A DNA stretch of 64,000 bases from Streptomyces sp. ICC1 (GCF_003287935.1 NZ_CP030287.1:1426001-1490000); one strand, 5' to 3'. Shown: positions 1 to 10,114, numbered from the stretch's first letter. The notes: a model not told the origin generated them from the sequence alone. Program-made: numbers and translations.

Positions 1-57
1 CCAGGCCTCGAACACGAAGGTCCACCGCGAGCTGTAGCCGTACCGGCCCCCAGGGCC

Positions 58-789
58 CTACGGGACCAGCCCGGCACTCTTCAGGTGCGGCATCAGGGCC
101 GCCGGCTTCAGCCCGGCGGCCTTCGCCGCGTCCAGGGCCCGCTGCAGGTCCGCGCCGAGCGTCGGCGTGAAGTGCAGCAGCACGATGTCACCGGCGCGCA
201 GCTGTGGCGTCGCGGGCGTCTCGCCCCACGTGGTGAAGTCGTGCGTCCACGTGATCAGCGCCTTGACCCCGCACGCCTTGGCCGCCAGCCGCACGTCGTC
301 GTTCACGGCCCCGAACGGCGGCCGCAGCAGCTTCGGCTCCTTCCCGAAGGTCGCGGCCAGCTGCTCCCCGGCGCCGCACACCTCCGCGTCCTTGCCGGCG
401 GCGTCGAGCGCGGTCAGGTCGGGGTGGTTGACCGTGTGGTTCTCCACGCTCACCCGCCCCTGCCCGGCGAGGTTCGTGAAGTACTGGGTGTCGTACGAGG
501 TCGCGCCCGGCAGCAGGAACAGCGAGACGGGGATCCGCCGGTCGAGGAGGGTCTGCGCGACGGCCGGGTCGTGCACCCACCCGTCGTCGATGGTGATGAA
601 CACGACCTTCTCGTCGGTCGGCACGTGCGACACGACGGGCGGCAGCCCGGCCTTCCGCGGGGCCGCGGCGACGGCGGCCCCGGCGGCCGGAGCAGGCTCC
701 CCGGACCCCACGGCACCGGCGGTCCCGACGACCCCGAGGGCGAGCGACAACGACGCGAGCGCGGCAAGAAGCGCGCGAGATCTCCACAT
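58..789 (-). CDS. Secreted polysaccharide deacetylase (NodB/CE4 family)
   Basis: Predicted exported carbohydrate esterase 4 enzyme of 243 aa that removes N-acetyl groups from a polysaccharide or oligosaccharide; the substrate is not readable from sequence, but chitin-type is favoured by its operator. An Arg-rich N-terminus followed by an Ala/Leu core (about residues 5-28) is a signal peptide. The NodB metal and catalytic motifs are present in order: TIDDG (about 66-70), NHTVNH (117-122) and RPPFG (156-160). I chose the ATG at 789 because AAGGTG lies six bases upstream; an in-frame GTG at 798 has no such site. A perfect DasR-like palindrome sits just upstream, so repression by DasR released by amino-sugar phosphates is the likely control. 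Confidence 0.88.
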   Translation of the reverse strand: MWRSRALLAALASLSLALGVVGTAGAVGSGEPAPAAGAAVAAAPRKAGLPPVVSHVPTDEKVVFITIDDGWVHDPAVAQTLLDRRIPVSLFLLPGATSYDTQYFTNLAGQGRVSVENHTVNHPDLTALDAAGKDAEVCGAGEQLAATFGKEPKLLRPPFGAVNDDVRLAAKACGVKALITWTHDFTTWGETPATPQLRAGDIVLLHFTPTLGADLQRALDAAKAAGLKPAALMPHLKSAGLVP

Positions 790-799
790 GCGGCACACC

Positions 800-813
800 T
801 TGGTCTAGACCAA
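800..813. promoter_or_regulatory. DasR-responsive element (dre)-like operator
   Basis: TTGGTCTAGACCAA is a perfect 14-bp palindrome whose core TGGTCTAGACCA equals the published consensus for the GntR-family amino-sugar regulator DasR of Streptomyces. It lies 11 bp upstream of the deacetylase start, where a bound repressor would block transcription. The match is seen directly; regulation is inferred. Confidence 0.75.
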
Positions 814-944
814 CTCCCCCCGTCAATCCCCTTGCGCGGGACTTTTCCACCCCGAAATCACCTTCCACTGAGGGGAGTTGAGGCAAAGAGGCCGCCACAC
901 CTCCCGCGGCACATCCGCCCGACGGCCCGGATGGCCCCGTACGG

Positions 945-1244
945 GTGAAGTCGTGCGGAATGTCGGCTCCAATGAGCTACCGGCCCGACGTCTTCCGCAT
1001 GATCCTTGAGGTCACTTCCTCGAACTGGGCGGACGACACCGGCACCAAGGTGGACGCTTACGCTCGGGCGGACGTTCCCGTCTACGTCATCGCCGATCGG
1101 CACCACGACGAAGTCGTGATCTACACGGACCCTCGCGCCGCGCGCTACCGCCTGCGCAGGACCTTCAAGCGCGGCACGACACTCCCGCTGCCCGACCACC
1201 TCGGGGTGAACATCGAGCTGTCGGTGGACATGCTGCTCGACTGA
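945..1244 (+). pseudogene. Uma2-family nuclease-like protein, 5'-truncated
   Basis: The 99-residue frame matches the C-terminal half of Uma2 (DUF820, restriction-endonuclease fold) proteins, which are common in Streptomyces at about 190 aa. It has the family stretch LEVTSSNWADD, then KVDAYARADVPVYVIAD, with the fold's acidic and Lys residues, followed by the C-terminal beta region. The N-terminal half is missing: upstream is only the deacetylase promoter region and I see no extended coding frame. It is therefore probably a decayed remnant; a short expressed protein cannot be excluded. It converges on rtcB, with a terminator hairpin between them. Confidence 0.6.
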
Positions 1245-1255
1245 CCGCTACACGC

Positions 1256-1291
1256 GGAGGAGCCCGGACCGTCACCGGTCCGGGCTCCTCC
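1256..1291. terminator. Bidirectional hairpin terminator
   Basis: A perfect inverted repeat with 15-bp arms (GGAGGAGCCCGGACC and its complement) and a 6-nt loop lies between the convergent Uma2 remnant and rtcB. It has the usual GC-rich actinobacterial form without a clear T-tract. Confidence 0.8.
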
Positions 1292-1317
1292 ACTCCCCCG
1301 ACATCCGCGCCCGGGCC

Positions 1318-2511
1318 TCAGCCCTTGACGCAGACGACGGCCTTGAGCTTGGCCACGACCTCCACCAGGTCGGTCTGCTGGTCGATGACCTGCTCGATCG
1401 ACTTGTACGCGCCCGGGATCTCGTCCACGACGCCCGAGTCCTTGCGACACTCCACGCCCTTGGTCTGTTCCGCGAGGTCGCGCACCGAGAACTTCCGCTT
1501 CGCAGCCGTACGACTCATCTTCCGGCCCGCGCCGTGCGAGGCCGAGTTGAAGGACTTCTCGTTGCCGAGGCCCTTCACGATGTACGAGCCGGTGCCCATC
1601 GAGCCGGGGATGATCCCGTAGTCCCCACTGCCGGCGCGGATCGCGCCCTTGCGCGTGACCAGCAGGTCCATGCCGTCGTACCGCTCCTCCGCCACATAGT
1701 TGTGGTGACAGCTGATCTCCTGCCCGAAGGAGACCTTCGCCTTGCGGAACTGCTTGCGAATGACCTCCTTGAACAGGCTCATCATCACGGCACGGTTGTA
1801 CTTGGCGTACTCCTGCGCCCAGAAGAGGTCGTTGCGGTACTCCTGCATCTCCGGGGTCGCCGCGAGGAACACCGCGAGATCCCGGTCGATCAGCCCCTGG
1901 TTGTGCGAAAGCCCCCGGGCCACGTTGATGTGGAAGTCCGCCAACTCGTTGCCGATGTTCCGAGACCCCGAGTGCAGCATGAGCCAAACCGCCCCGGACA
2001 TGTCTGTTGAAACCTCAATGAAGTGGTTTCCCGTCCCAAGTGTCCCGATTTGCCGCATGGCCCGGTCCCGCCTGAACTTCACCGCATCCGCGACGTAGTC
2101 GAAGCGCTCCCACAGATCCCCGAACCCGTTCTCCGAGAACCCGTACAGCCGCCCCGGATCCACCGGATCCCGGTGCATCCCCGCCCCCACCGGGATCGCC
2201 CGCTCGATCTGCGAGCGCAGTCCCGACAGGTCCCCCGGCAGGTCGTTCGCCGTCAGCGAGGTCTTCACCGCCGACATGCCGCAGCCGATGTCGACGCCCA
2301 CCGCCGCCGGACAGACCGCGTCCTTCATGGCGATGACCGAGCCCACCGTCGCGCCCTTGCCGTAGTGGACGTCCGGCATGACGGCCAGACCCTTGATCCA
2401 CGGCAGGCCGGCGGTGTTCTGCAGCTGGCGCATCGCGCTGTCCTCGACCGACGCCGGATCGGTCCACATCCGGATGGGGACCTTCGCCCCCGGCACTTCT
2501 ACGTATGACAT
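1318..2511 (-). CDS. rtcB: RtcB family RNA ligase
   Basis: 397-aa RtcB-type ligase that joins 2',3'-cyclic-phosphate (or 3'-phosphate) and 5'-hydroxyl RNA ends using GTP and Mn2+, acting in RNA repair in the cytoplasm. Full family length. Metal-site motifs are visible: DVHYGKGATVGSV near residue 48, VGVDIGCGM near 73, the LHSGSRNIG His/Ser region near 180 and QEISCHHNY near 265. The C-terminal active-site His region is present in divergent form. The ATG at 2511 is preceded by a GGGAC-like ribosome site. The gene diverges from the DUF3558 lipoprotein; no archease or rtcA neighbour is present. Confidence 0.93.
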   Translation of the reverse strand: MSYVEVPGAKVPIRMWTDPASVEDSAMRQLQNTAGLPWIKGLAVMPDVHYGKGATVGSVIAMKDAVCPAAVGVDIGCGMSAVKTSLTANDLPGDLSGLRSQIERAIPVGAGMHRDPVDPGRLYGFSENGFGDLWERFDYVADAVKFRRDRAMRQIGTLGTGNHFIEVSTDMSGAVWLMLHSGSRNIGNELADFHINVARGLSHNQGLIDRDLAVFLAATPEMQEYRNDLFWAQEYAKYNRAVMMSLFKEVIRKQFRKAKVSFGQEISCHHNYVAEERYDGMDLLVTRKGAIRAGSGDYGIIPGSMGTGSYIVKGLGNEKSFNSASHGAGRKMSRTAAKRKFSVRDLAEQTKGVECRKDSGVVDEIPGAYKSIEQVIDQQTDLVEVVAKLKAVVCVKG

Positions 2512-2682
2512 TTTTGTCCCAACACCCCGTTAACCGCAGAAAAGTCTGAATACGCAAAAAGCCTCGCTCTTGGTCCCAAATACGACAGGAGACCGGCGCC
2601 AGCACCAGCGTGTGCGATAGACATTGTGTCCATCCGCGCCCGAGCCGCGGCAACGCATTTTCCCGAAGGGAGCCGGTGGAAC

Positions 2683-3540
2683 GTGCAGCGCAAGTCGGTA
2701 CGTGCAGCCCTGCCAGGCATCGCGGTGCTCACCGCCCTCACCGTCGGCCTCACCGCGTGCACCGACAGCGGCAGATCCGGGACCACCAGCGACGCGAAGG
2801 CGGGCGGGAACTCCGGCACGGTCGCGCAGCCCGGCAAGTACCGCAATCTGCCGATGCCCTGCAAGGCCGCCGATCCGAAGAAGGTCAAGGCGATGCTCCC
2901 CGTCGCCGAAGCCCTCACCCCCGAAGCCCGCGAAGCGCTCTACGCCGGCGTCGCGGACGCCTCGTACGACGCCGACCGGCGCGTCGGCTGCCGCTGGACC
3001 GCGCAGACGCCGACCGAGACCAGGCTGCTGTCGGTGGGCTTCGAGCGCGTGGTCTCGTACGACCGGGCCACCGTCAGCGACGACGACAAGGCGCGCCAGG
3101 TCTTCATCCGCCAGCTCACCGACGCCCACCTGCCCGTCCCCGGCCCGCTCACCACCCCGTCGCCCACCCCGTCGGCGGGGGCGTCCTCGCCCACTCCGGC
3201 TACGGGCGCGGGCGCGGGCGGCAGCGCGAGCCCGGGTGCCGGTACGAGCACCAGCCCGTCGGCCTCCGCCTCAGCGTCCGCCTCGGCGCCGGTCGAGCTC
3301 GGCTCCCGCGTCCTCGAAGGGCTCGGCAACGAGTCCTTCATCGAGGACAAGCTCAGCGCCGCCGGCGCCACGGCCGCCCAGGCACGCACCGTCCGCATTG
3401 TGTTCCGTACCTCGAATGTCATCGTCACCGTCGAGTACAGCGTCCAGCCCGCGCTCCCCGGAACCGTCCCGCCGAGCGGCGAAACCCAGGACAGGGCACG
3501 GCAGTTGGCGCAGGCCCTCGTCGACCGGTTCAACGAGTAG
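2683..3540 (+). CDS. DUF3558-type lipoprotein (copy 1)
   Basis: Predicted surface lipoprotein of 285 aa, function unknown. The GTG at 2683 follows a GAAGGGAG ribosome site; earlier in-frame starts lack one. The signal peptide ends in a lipobox, LTAC with Cys26, so the mature protein should be lipid-anchored outside the membrane. DUF3558-like features are LPMPCKAADP after the linker and a paired Cys in RRVGCRW. Between the two halves of the domain is a long Ser/Pro/Ala/Gly-rich linker (about residues 150-215), probably extended and disordered. The next gene encodes a clear paralogue, so this is a tandem duplication. Confidence 0.8.
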   Translation: MQRKSVRAALPGIAVLTALTVGLTACTDSGRSGTTSDAKAGGNSGTVAQPGKYRNLPMPCKAADPKKVKAMLPVAEALTPEAREALYAGVADASYDADRRVGCRWTAQTPTETRLLSVGFERVVSYDRATVSDDDKARQVFIRQLTDAHLPVPGPLTTPSPTPSAGASSPTPATGAGAGGSASPGAGTSTSPSASASASASAPVELGSRVLEGLGNESFIEDKLSAAGATAAQARTVRIVFRTSNVIVTVEYSVQPALPGTVPPSGETQDRARQLAQALVDRFNE

Positions 3541-3688
3541 CCGGGCCCGCCCGAAGGGGGCGCGAGGGCCCGGGGTGACGGCGCGCACAGCAGCCGGGCG
3601 CCGGGTCGGGCTACCGTTGCCCGGGTCCCGCGCCCGCCACGGGCCGGTGAGCCGGCCCGCACGAAGACCCACAACGTCTGAAGGAATC

Positions 3689-4453
3689 ATGCACCGATCA
3701 GCCTCGCGTCTCACCCGCGTCCTCGCCTGCGCAGCCGTTCCGGTGATCCTCACGGTCGCCGGCTGCTCGTCCGACTCGGGCAAGGACTCGGGCTCCGACA
3801 GCGGCAAGAAGGCCGACGCTTCCTCGTCCGCCAAGCCGAACTCCAAGGAGTCCAAGGCGCCGGAGAAGGCCGTCTACGCCACGCTGCCGGAGCCCTGCAA
3901 GACGGTCGCCGCGAAGACCATCGAGACCATCGTCCCGAAGGCGAAGGACGCCAACGGCACGGCCGCCAAGTCGAACGACCTGGCCACCCGCGCCAGCTGC
4001 TCCTGGAACGGCCTGGAAGAGGCCGGCCTGAAGGGCTCGCAGTACCGCTGGCTCTCGATCTCCCTCGTCCGCTACGACTCCCTCGCGTCGGTCGGGACCG
4101 GCAGCAAGCGCGCCGAGGAGGAGTACACCAAGCAGATCGAGAAGGCGAAGGTCGTCGAGGGCGCGGAGAACATGAAGCCGGAGGCGGCGGGCGGCATCGG
4201 CGACCAGGCCACGTCCTTCACCTTCACCACCAAGAAGGACGGCGACTTCTCCAACACCACGATCATCGCCCGCACCCACAACGTGATCATCACCCTCGAC
4301 TACAACGGCGCGGCCTACGAGGGCGCGGACGCTCCGGACCAGGCGAAGCTGCTCCAGGACGCCATCGCGGCGGCGAAGGAGACCGTGGCCTCGGTCGAGA
4401 CCGCCAACCAGCAGAAGCAGCCGGAGCAGTCGCCCTCGCCGACGAACGCCTAG
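3689..4453 (+). CDS. DUF3558-type lipoprotein (copy 2)
   Basis: 254-aa predicted lipoprotein, paralogous to the gene just upstream. The ATG at 3689 follows a GAAGGA ribosome site. Signal peptide with lipobox VAGC (Cys26), then a Ser/Lys-rich linker of about 30 residues, then the DUF3558 domain: LPEPCKTV, RASCSWNG and RTHNVIITLDYN match LPMPCK, RVGCRW and RTSNVIVTVEY of copy 1 in order and spacing. It lacks the long internal linker of copy 1. Role unknown. The 148-base gap between the copies shows no other gene. Confidence 0.82.
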   Translation: MHRSASRLTRVLACAAVPVILTVAGCSSDSGKDSGSDSGKKADASSSAKPNSKESKAPEKAVYATLPEPCKTVAAKTIETIVPKAKDANGTAAKSNDLATRASCSWNGLEEAGLKGSQYRWLSISLVRYDSLASVGTGSKRAEEEYTKQIEKAKVVEGAENMKPEAAGGIGDQATSFTFTTKKDGDFSNTTIIARTHNVIITLDYNGAAYEGADAPDQAKLLQDAIAAAKETVASVETANQQKQPEQSPSPTNA

Positions 4454-4609
4454 TGCTGCGGCCGGTCCGGCGGTCCTCGTCCGGACGCTACCGAACGGTG
4501 ACCGGACCGCTGACGTCCGGTCACTCGTACGCGCGTACGCTGTGCCTGCCGTAGCTCGACATGGGTACATGGGCACATGGGGCATGGGGACAAGGGGAGG
4601 GGATCGCGG

Positions 4610-6037
4610 GTGGCCGCGATGCAGCTGACTCGTACGCACCGGATATTGATCGGTGTCGTGGTCGCCGGAGCCGTCGTCATCGCCGCGATCGGCTTCGCGG
4701 GCTCGTACTCCGCCGTACGCGCCCTCGCCCTGCAGAAGGGCTTCGGCAGCTTCTCGCTGGTCTTCCCGATCGGCATCGACGCCGGCATCTGCGTGCTGCT
4801 GGCGCTGGACCTGCTGCTGACGTGGATCCGGATCCCGTTCCCGCTGCTGCGCCAGACGGCGTGGCTGCTGACGATCGCGACCATCGCGTTCAACGGCGCG
4901 GCGGCCTGGCCCGACCCGCTCGGGGTCGGCATGCACGCGGTGATCCCGATCCTGTTCGTGGTCACCGTCGAGGCCGCCCGGCACGCGGTGGGGCGGATCG
5001 CGGACATCACCGCGGACCGCCACATGGAGGGCGTGCGCATCACGCGCTGGCTCCTGTCCCCGATCCCCACCTTCAAGCTGTGGCGCCGGATGAAGCTGTG
5101 GGAGCTGCGCTCCTACGAGCAGGCCGTCGGCATGGAGCAGGACCGCCTGATCTACCAGGCCCGCCTCCAGGCCCGCTACGGCCGCTTCTGGCGCCGCAAG
5201 GCCCCGGTCGGCGCCCTGATGCCGCTGCGCCTGGCCCGCATCGGCGTCCCCCTGTCCCAGACGGCCCCGGAGGGCCTGGCGGCGGCGGGCATCGACCCGC
5301 TGCTCCTGCCTCCGGCGGCGGCGCAGGTGGCGACGGTGGCGGCCACCCACCCGGCCCTCCTGGCCGGCTCCGCCGCGGCCACGGAGACCCCCGTCCCGGT
5401 GGACGCGGCCCCGGGCGCCACGGGCCCGGACGGCCCCGACGTGGCCGCCCAGTCCCAGGCGCAGGCCCATGCGCTGGCGCAGGAGCACGCACTGGCCCAG
5501 GCGCAGGCCCAGGCCTACGCGCTGGCGCAAGCACAGGCGCAGGCCCACCCGGCCGCCGCCCCCTTCGCGGTGGACCCGACGGCCATGCCCGCCGCGCACA
5601 ACAGCGCCTGGTTCGCGGGACCCCGCGCCCCGCAGGCGGCGTACGAGGGCGGCTACAGCCCCCAGCCGGCGGAGGGCCCGGAGCCCGCCCCGGCGACGTA
5701 CCCGGCGGGTCCGGCGGGTCCGGCGGGTCCGGCCCCCGAGCAGCAGGAGCTGCCGATCCCGGCTCCCCGCCAGGAGGAGCGGCGGGAGGAGCCGGCGGAC
5801 GCGGCGGATCCGGCGGACCCGGAGTTCGACGAGGTCAAGTTCGCCGAGGCGGCGTACGAGGTCTTCCGCGGGTACATCGAGGAGAACAACCAGGTGCCCA
5901 CCCCCGAGCAGGTGGACATATACCTCTCGGACCGGCACGGGATCGTGCACCCGCGCAGCGCCACGATGATCCGCCGCATGATGCCTGACCTGAAGCAGCG
6001 CTACCAGCAGGACCTGCAGAACGAGCACATCGCGTAG
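4610..6037 (+). CDS. DUF2637 domain membrane protein
   Basis: 475-aa protein with the actinobacterial DUF2637 N-terminus: about four transmembrane segments in the first 120 residues, then a basic, helical cytoplasmic region (KLWRRMKLWELRSYEQAV). A long Ala/Gln/Pro-rich low-complexity stretch with repeated AQAQA units follows (about residues 240-385), ending in a folded C-terminal domain of about 70 residues that looks winged-helix-like (EVFRGYIEENNQVPTPEQV). DUF2637 proteins resemble plasmid-transfer Spd proteins, but the chromosomal role is unknown. The GTG at 4610 has GGAGGGG six bases upstream and is preferred over the ATGs at 4577 and 4619. Confidence 0.78.
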   Translation: MAAMQLTRTHRILIGVVVAGAVVIAAIGFAGSYSAVRALALQKGFGSFSLVFPIGIDAGICVLLALDLLLTWIRIPFPLLRQTAWLLTIATIAFNGAAAWPDPLGVGMHAVIPILFVVTVEAARHAVGRIADITADRHMEGVRITRWLLSPIPTFKLWRRMKLWELRSYEQAVGMEQDRLIYQARLQARYGRFWRRKAPVGALMPLRLARIGVPLSQTAPEGLAAAGIDPLLLPPAAAQVATVAATHPALLAGSAAATETPVPVDAAPGATGPDGPDVAAQSQAQAHALAQEHALAQAQAQAYALAQAQAQAHPAAAPFAVDPTAMPAAHNSAWFAGPRAPQAAYEGGYSPQPAEGPEPAPATYPAGPAGPAGPAPEQQELPIPAPRQEERREEPADAADPADPEFDEVKFAEAAYEVFRGYIEENNQVPTPEQVDIYLSDRHGIVHPRSATMIRRMMPDLKQRYQQDLQNEHIA

Positions 6038-6059
6038 CCCGTACGCCCCCACGCGCGGA

Positions 6060-6098
6060 AAGGGCCCGCACCCCCGAGAACCGGGGGTGCGGGCCCTT
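6060..6098. terminator. Bidirectional hairpin terminator
   Basis: Inverted repeat with perfect 17-bp arms around a 5-nt AGAAC loop, placed between the convergent DUF2637 gene and lysS. Confidence 0.85.
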
Positions 6099-6117
6099 CC
6101 TCACATCCGTGCGGAAC

Positions 6118-7860
6118 CTACGCGGCGAGCAGCTTGCGCACCCGGTCCGCTCCCACCGCCAGCAGCAGCGTGGGCAGGCGCGGTCCGGTCTCCCGGGTCA
6201 CGAGCAGGCGGTAGAGCAGGGCGAAGAACGTCCGCTGCGCGACCTTGAGCTCCGGCGTCGGCTTGGCGTCGGGTTCGAGGCCCGCCATCACCTTCGGCAC
6301 GCCGTAGACGAGCGTGGTCAGGCCGTCGAGCGACCAGTGCGAGTCGAGCCCGTCCACGAGCCGGCGCAGCGACTCGCGGCCCTCCTCGTCCAGGGACGAC
6401 AGGAGTTCCGCGTCGGCCTCCTCGCGGACCAGGGTCCGCTGGTCGGCGGGGACCTGGGTGGTGATCCAGTTCTCGGCGCGGTCCAGGCGCGGGCGCACCT
6501 CGTCGAGCGAGGCCAGGGGCCGCTCGGGCTCCAGGTCGCTGAGGATGCGCAGGGTCTGCTCGTCGTGCCCGGCGGTGATGTCGACGACGGACGCGAGCGT
6601 CCGGTAGGCCATCGCGCGCGGGGTGCGGGGCAACTCGTGCGAGGCGACGCGGACGGCGCGGGCGTGGGCCGCCGCGTCGGCCGGCAGGACGGAGCCGTCG
6701 GCGACCTTGGCCTCGAGCTTGTCCCACTCGTCGTAGAGCCGCTGGATCTCCTGGTCGAAGGCGATCTTGAAGGACTGGTTGGGGCGGCGGCGGGCGTAGA
6801 GCCAGCGCAACAGCTGCGGCTCCATGATCTTCAGCGCGTCGGCCGGGGTGGGGACCCCGCCCTTGCTGGAGGACATCTTGGCCATGCCGCTGATGCCGAC
6901 GAAGGCGTACATCGGTCCGATCGGCTGCTCGCCGCCGAAGATGCCCACGATCTGGCCGCCGACCTGGAAGGAGGAGCCGGGCGAGGAGTGGTCGACGCCC
7001 GAGGGCTCGAAGATCACGCCCTCGTAGGCCCAGCGCATCGGCCAGTCGACCTTCCAGACGAGCTTGCCGCGGTTGAACTCGCTGAGCTTGACCGTCTCGG
7101 TGTACTCGTCCTCGGTGCAGACGTAGGTCATCTCGGTCGTCTCGTCGTCGTACGAGGTGACCTTGGTGAAGTCCTTGCCGCACTGGCCGCAGTACGGCTT
7201 GTACGGGAAGTACCCGCCCTCGCCGACGGTGCCGTCGTCCTCGGCGGCCGCGCCGGAGCCCTCTGCGGCCTCCAGCTCGGCCTCGTCGGCCGGCTTCTGC
7301 TGCGGCTTCTTGCCCGCGCCCGGCTTGGCCTTCGTCCGGTACTGGTCGAGGATCGCGTCGATGTCGCCGCGGTGCTTCATCGCGAACAGGACCTGCTCGC
7401 GGTAGGTGCCCGCGGTGTACTGCTCCGTCTGGCTGATGGGGTCGTACTCGACACCGAGCTCGGCGAGCGCCTCGACCATGGCGGCCTTGAAGTGCTCGGC
7501 CCAGTTCGGGTACGCGGAGCCCTCGGGCGCGGGCACGGCGGTCAGCGGGCGGCCGATGTGCTGGGCGTGCGATTCCTCGGAGACGCCGGGGATGCCCTTG
7601 GGGACCTTGCGGTACCGGTCGTAGTCGTCCCAGGAGATCAGGTGGCGGACCTCGATGCCCCGGCGGCGGATCTCGTCGGCGACCAGGTGCGGGGTCATGA
7701 CCTCGCGGAGGTTGCCCAGGTGGATCGGGCCGGAGGGGGAGAGTCCGGAGGCGACGACGACGACTTTGCCCGGGGCTCGGCGCTCCGCCTCGGCGATGAC
7801 CTCGTCCGCGAAACGGGAGACCCAATCGGTCTCGGTGCTGCTCTGCGCGCTCTGAGCCAC
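6118..7860 (-). CDS. lysS: Lysyl-tRNA synthetase, class I
   Basis: 580-aa class I lysine--tRNA ligase, charging tRNA-Lys in the cytoplasm. Class I identity is shown by the HIGH-like HLGN motif ([12 protein letters not shown], near residue 40) and the KMSKS-type KMSSSKG near residue 345. A four-Cys-type zinc region begins near [10 protein letters not shown] (about 212). An acidic Ala/Glu-rich insertion precedes it, as in other streptomycete enzymes. The GTG at 7860 gives a start close to the Rossmann fold; the frame extends upstream without coding character. It diverges from argS, an arrangement usual in Streptomyces. Confidence 0.93.
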   Translation of the reverse strand: MAQSAQSSTETDWVSRFADEVIAEAERRAPGKVVVVASGLSPSGPIHLGNLREVMTPHLVADEIRRRGIEVRHLISWDDYDRYRKVPKGIPGVSEESHAQHIGRPLTAVPAPEGSAYPNWAEHFKAAMVEALAELGVEYDPISQTEQYTAGTYREQVLFAMKHRGDIDAILDQYRTKAKPGAGKKPQQKPADEAELEAAEGSGAAAEDDGTVGEGGYFPYKPYCGQCGKDFTKVTSYDDETTEMTYVCTEDEYTETVKLSEFNRGKLVWKVDWPMRWAYEGVIFEPSGVDHSSPGSSFQVGGQIVGIFGGEQPIGPMYAFVGISGMAKMSSSKGGVPTPADALKIMEPQLLRWLYARRRPNQSFKIAFDQEIQRLYDEWDKLEAKVADGSVLPADAAAHARAVRVASHELPRTPRAMAYRTLASVVDITAGHDEQTLRILSDLEPERPLASLDEVRPRLDRAENWITTQVPADQRTLVREEADAELLSSLDEEGRESLRRLVDGLDSHWSLDGLTTLVYGVPKVMAGLEPDAKPTPELKVAQRTFFALLYRLLVTRETGPRLPTLLLAVGADRVRKLLAA

Positions 7861-8051
7861 GACACGTCCTTCTATCTCGAATGCTGGCTGTGGGCCATTC
7901 TCCCAGACGGAGGGGAGCACTCCGGGGTTGCTTCCACCCACTGGAACCACCCGGATATCCCGCGAAGCGTCCGGCCCCCGCGTGGGATACTCGGCACTTG
8001 TCTGAACACCCAAGTGCACCCTCAGGCACGACCTCACAGGAACGGCAGCTC

Positions 8052-9848
8052 ATGGCCTCGGTCCCTTCCCTCGCTTCCTCCGTCAACCAGCGCGTCGCCG
8101 ACGCACTCGCCTCCGCCCTGCCGGAGTCCGGTGCGGCCGACCCCCTGCTGCGACGAAGCGACCGGGCCGACTTCCAGGCCAACGGCATCCTGGCGCTCGC
8201 GAAGAAGGCCAAGGCCAACCCGCGCGAGCTGGCGACGACCGTGGTCGAGGGCCTCGACTCCGGTGACCTGATCAAGGAGATCGAGGTCTCCGGGCCCGGC
8301 TTCCTCAACATCACCGTCACCGACCGGGCGATCGTCGAGACCCTGGCCGCGCGTGCCGCCGACGACCGGCTCGGCGTGCCGCTCGCCGCGAAGCCGGGTA
8401 CGACGGTGATCGACTACGCGCAGCCGAACGTCGCCAAGGAGATGCACGTCGGCCACCTGCGGTCGGCGGTCATCGGCGCGGCGATGGTGGAGATCCTGGA
8501 GTTCACCGGCGAGAAGGTGGTCCGTCGCCACCACATCGGCGACTGGGGCACCCAGTTCGGCATGCTCATCCAGTACCTGCTGGAGCACCCGCACGAGCTG
8601 GACCACAAGGGCGCCGGGGACGGTGACGACGCAGTGGAGGTCTCCGGCGAGGAGGCCATGTCCAACCTGAACCGCCTGTACAAGGCCTCGCGCACGCTCT
8701 TCGACTCCGACGAGGAGTTCAAGACGCGGGCCAGGGCCCGGGTGGTGGACCTCCAGGCCGGCGAGCCGGAGACCCTCGCCCTGTGGCAGCGGTTCGTGGA
8801 CGAGTCGAAGATCTACTTCTACTCCGTCTTCGACAAGCTGGACATGGACATCCAGGACCCCGACGTGGTCGGCGAGTCCGGCTACAACGACATGCTCGTC
8901 GAGACGTGCAAGCTGCTGGAGGAGTCGGGCGTCGCCGTCCGCTCCAACGGCGCGCTCTGCGTGTTCTTCGACGACGTCAAGGGCCCGGACGGCAACCCGA
9001 CCCCGCTGATCGTCCAGAAGTCCGACGGCGGCTTCGGCTACGCGGCGACCGACCTCTCGGCGATCCGCGACCGGGTGGGCAACCTGGGCGCGACCGAGCT
9101 GATCTACGTGGTCGACGCGCGGCAGTCCCTGCACTTCAAGATGGTCTTCGAAACGGCGCGCCGGGCGGGCTGGCTGAACGAGGACACCAAGGCCGTGCAG
9201 CTGGCCTTCGGCACCGTGCTGGGCAAGGACGGCAAGCCGTTCAAGACCCGTGAGGGCGAGACGGTCCGGCTGGTGGACCTGCTGGACGAGGCGGTGGACC
9301 GGGCGACGGCCGTCGTGCGCGAGAAGGCGGAGAAGATCGGCCTGAGCGAGGCGGAGATCCTCGAGAACGGCCGGTACGTGGGCATCGGCGCGGTGAAGTA
9401 CGCGGACCTGTCCACCTCCGCCGCGCGCGACTACAAGTTCGACCTGGACCAGATGGTCTCGCTGACCGGCGACACGTCCGTGTACCTCCAGTACGCGTAC
9501 GCCCGGATCAAGTCCATCCTGCGCAAGGCGGGCGAGGCGGGCGACCGGAAGCCGGTCGCGCACCCGGAGCTGGAGCTGGCCCCGGCCGAGCGCGCGCTGG
9601 GCCTGCACCTGGACCACTTCGGCGAGCTCATCGCCGAGGCGGCCGCGGACCACGCCCCGCACAAGGTGGCCGCGTACCTCTACCAGCTGTCCTCGCTGTT
9701 CGCGACGTTCTACGAGCAGTGCCCGGTCGTGAAGCCCGAGCCCGAGCTCGTCGTCGGCGAGAACCGCCTGTTCCTGTGCGAGCTGACCGCCCGCACCCTC
9801 TCCAAGGGCATGTCCCTGCTGGGCATCCGCACCCCCGAGAAGCTCTGA
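8052..9848 (+). CDS. argS: Arginyl-tRNA synthetase
   Basis: 598-aa arginine--tRNA ligase. An N-terminal Add1 domain that contacts the tRNA D-loop (about 1-110) is followed by the class I catalytic domain with HVGH of the HIGH motif ([11 protein letters not shown] near residue 133) and the C-terminal anticodon-binding helical domain ending in [11 protein letters not shown]. ArgRS normally lacks a canonical KMSKS, as here. The ATG at 8052 follows a CACAGGAACG ribosome site and is divergent from lysS. Confidence 0.95.
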   Translation: MASVPSLASSVNQRVADALASALPESGAADPLLRRSDRADFQANGILALAKKAKANPRELATTVVEGLDSGDLIKEIEVSGPGFLNITVTDRAIVETLAARAADDRLGVPLAAKPGTTVIDYAQPNVAKEMHVGHLRSAVIGAAMVEILEFTGEKVVRRHHIGDWGTQFGMLIQYLLEHPHELDHKGAGDGDDAVEVSGEEAMSNLNRLYKASRTLFDSDEEFKTRARARVVDLQAGEPETLALWQRFVDESKIYFYSVFDKLDMDIQDPDVVGESGYNDMLVETCKLLEESGVAVRSNGALCVFFDDVKGPDGNPTPLIVQKSDGGFGYAATDLSAIRDRVGNLGATELIYVVDARQSLHFKMVFETARRAGWLNEDTKAVQLAFGTVLGKDGKPFKTREGETVRLVDLLDEAVDRATAVVREKAEKIGLSEAEILENGRYVGIGAVKYADLSTSAARDYKFDLDQMVSLTGDTSVYLQYAYARIKSILRKAGEAGDRKPVAHPELELAPAERALGLHLDHFGELIAEAAADHAPHKVAAYLYQLSSLFATFYEQCPVVKPEPELVVGENRLFLCELTARTLSKGMSLLGIRTPEKL

Positions 9849-9855
9849 CGCACGA

Positions 9856-9899
9856 GCCGAGGCCCCCGTCCCCCACCCGCGGGGGACGGAGGCCTCGGC
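9856..9899 (+). terminator. argS terminator
   Basis: Inverted repeat with 19-bp arms (one mismatch) and a short loop, beginning eight bases after the argS stop codon. Confidence 0.8.
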
Positions 9900-9940
9900 A
9901 TTTCCCCCTGTCCCGTGAACCACCGCGCCACGTTGCTCGC

Positions 9941-10096
9941 ATGAGCATGGACGCGGCGCTGCGCGCGCGACTGAAAGCACATACCGACGCGATGGGGAGC
10001 GACGTCTCGACGTACGTCACGGCGGCTGTGCTGCGTCAGATCGACGACGACTCCACGGCGACCGAGGTCATGCCGTCGGCCCGGGGCGACGAGTGA
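9941..10096 (+). CDS. Small hypothetical protein (51 aa)
   Basis: 51-aa frame starting MSMDAALRARLKAHTDAMG with an amphipathic helix and a second helix (STYVTAAVLRQIDDDS), then an acidic tail. The helical half resembles the C-terminal part of ribbon-helix-helix antitoxins, which would fit its position beside a VapBC pair, but no beta strand is evident and I cannot assign it. No strong ribosome site is visible at the ATG. It converges on vapC. Confidence 0.45.
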   Translation: MSMDAALRARLKAHTDAMGSDVSTYVTAAVLRQIDDDSTATEVMPSARGDE

Positions 10097-10114
10097 AGCA
10101 TCACCCGCATCAGT

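Noticed and set aside
1..57. Possible 3' end of a gene at the left edge
   Set aside because: Too short to judge; no recognisable protein segment in any frame.
5450..5560. Apparent DNA repeat array in the DUF2637 gene
   Set aside because: It is the coding sequence of an Ala/Gln-rich low-complexity segment (AQAQA units), not an intergenic repeat or CRISPR.
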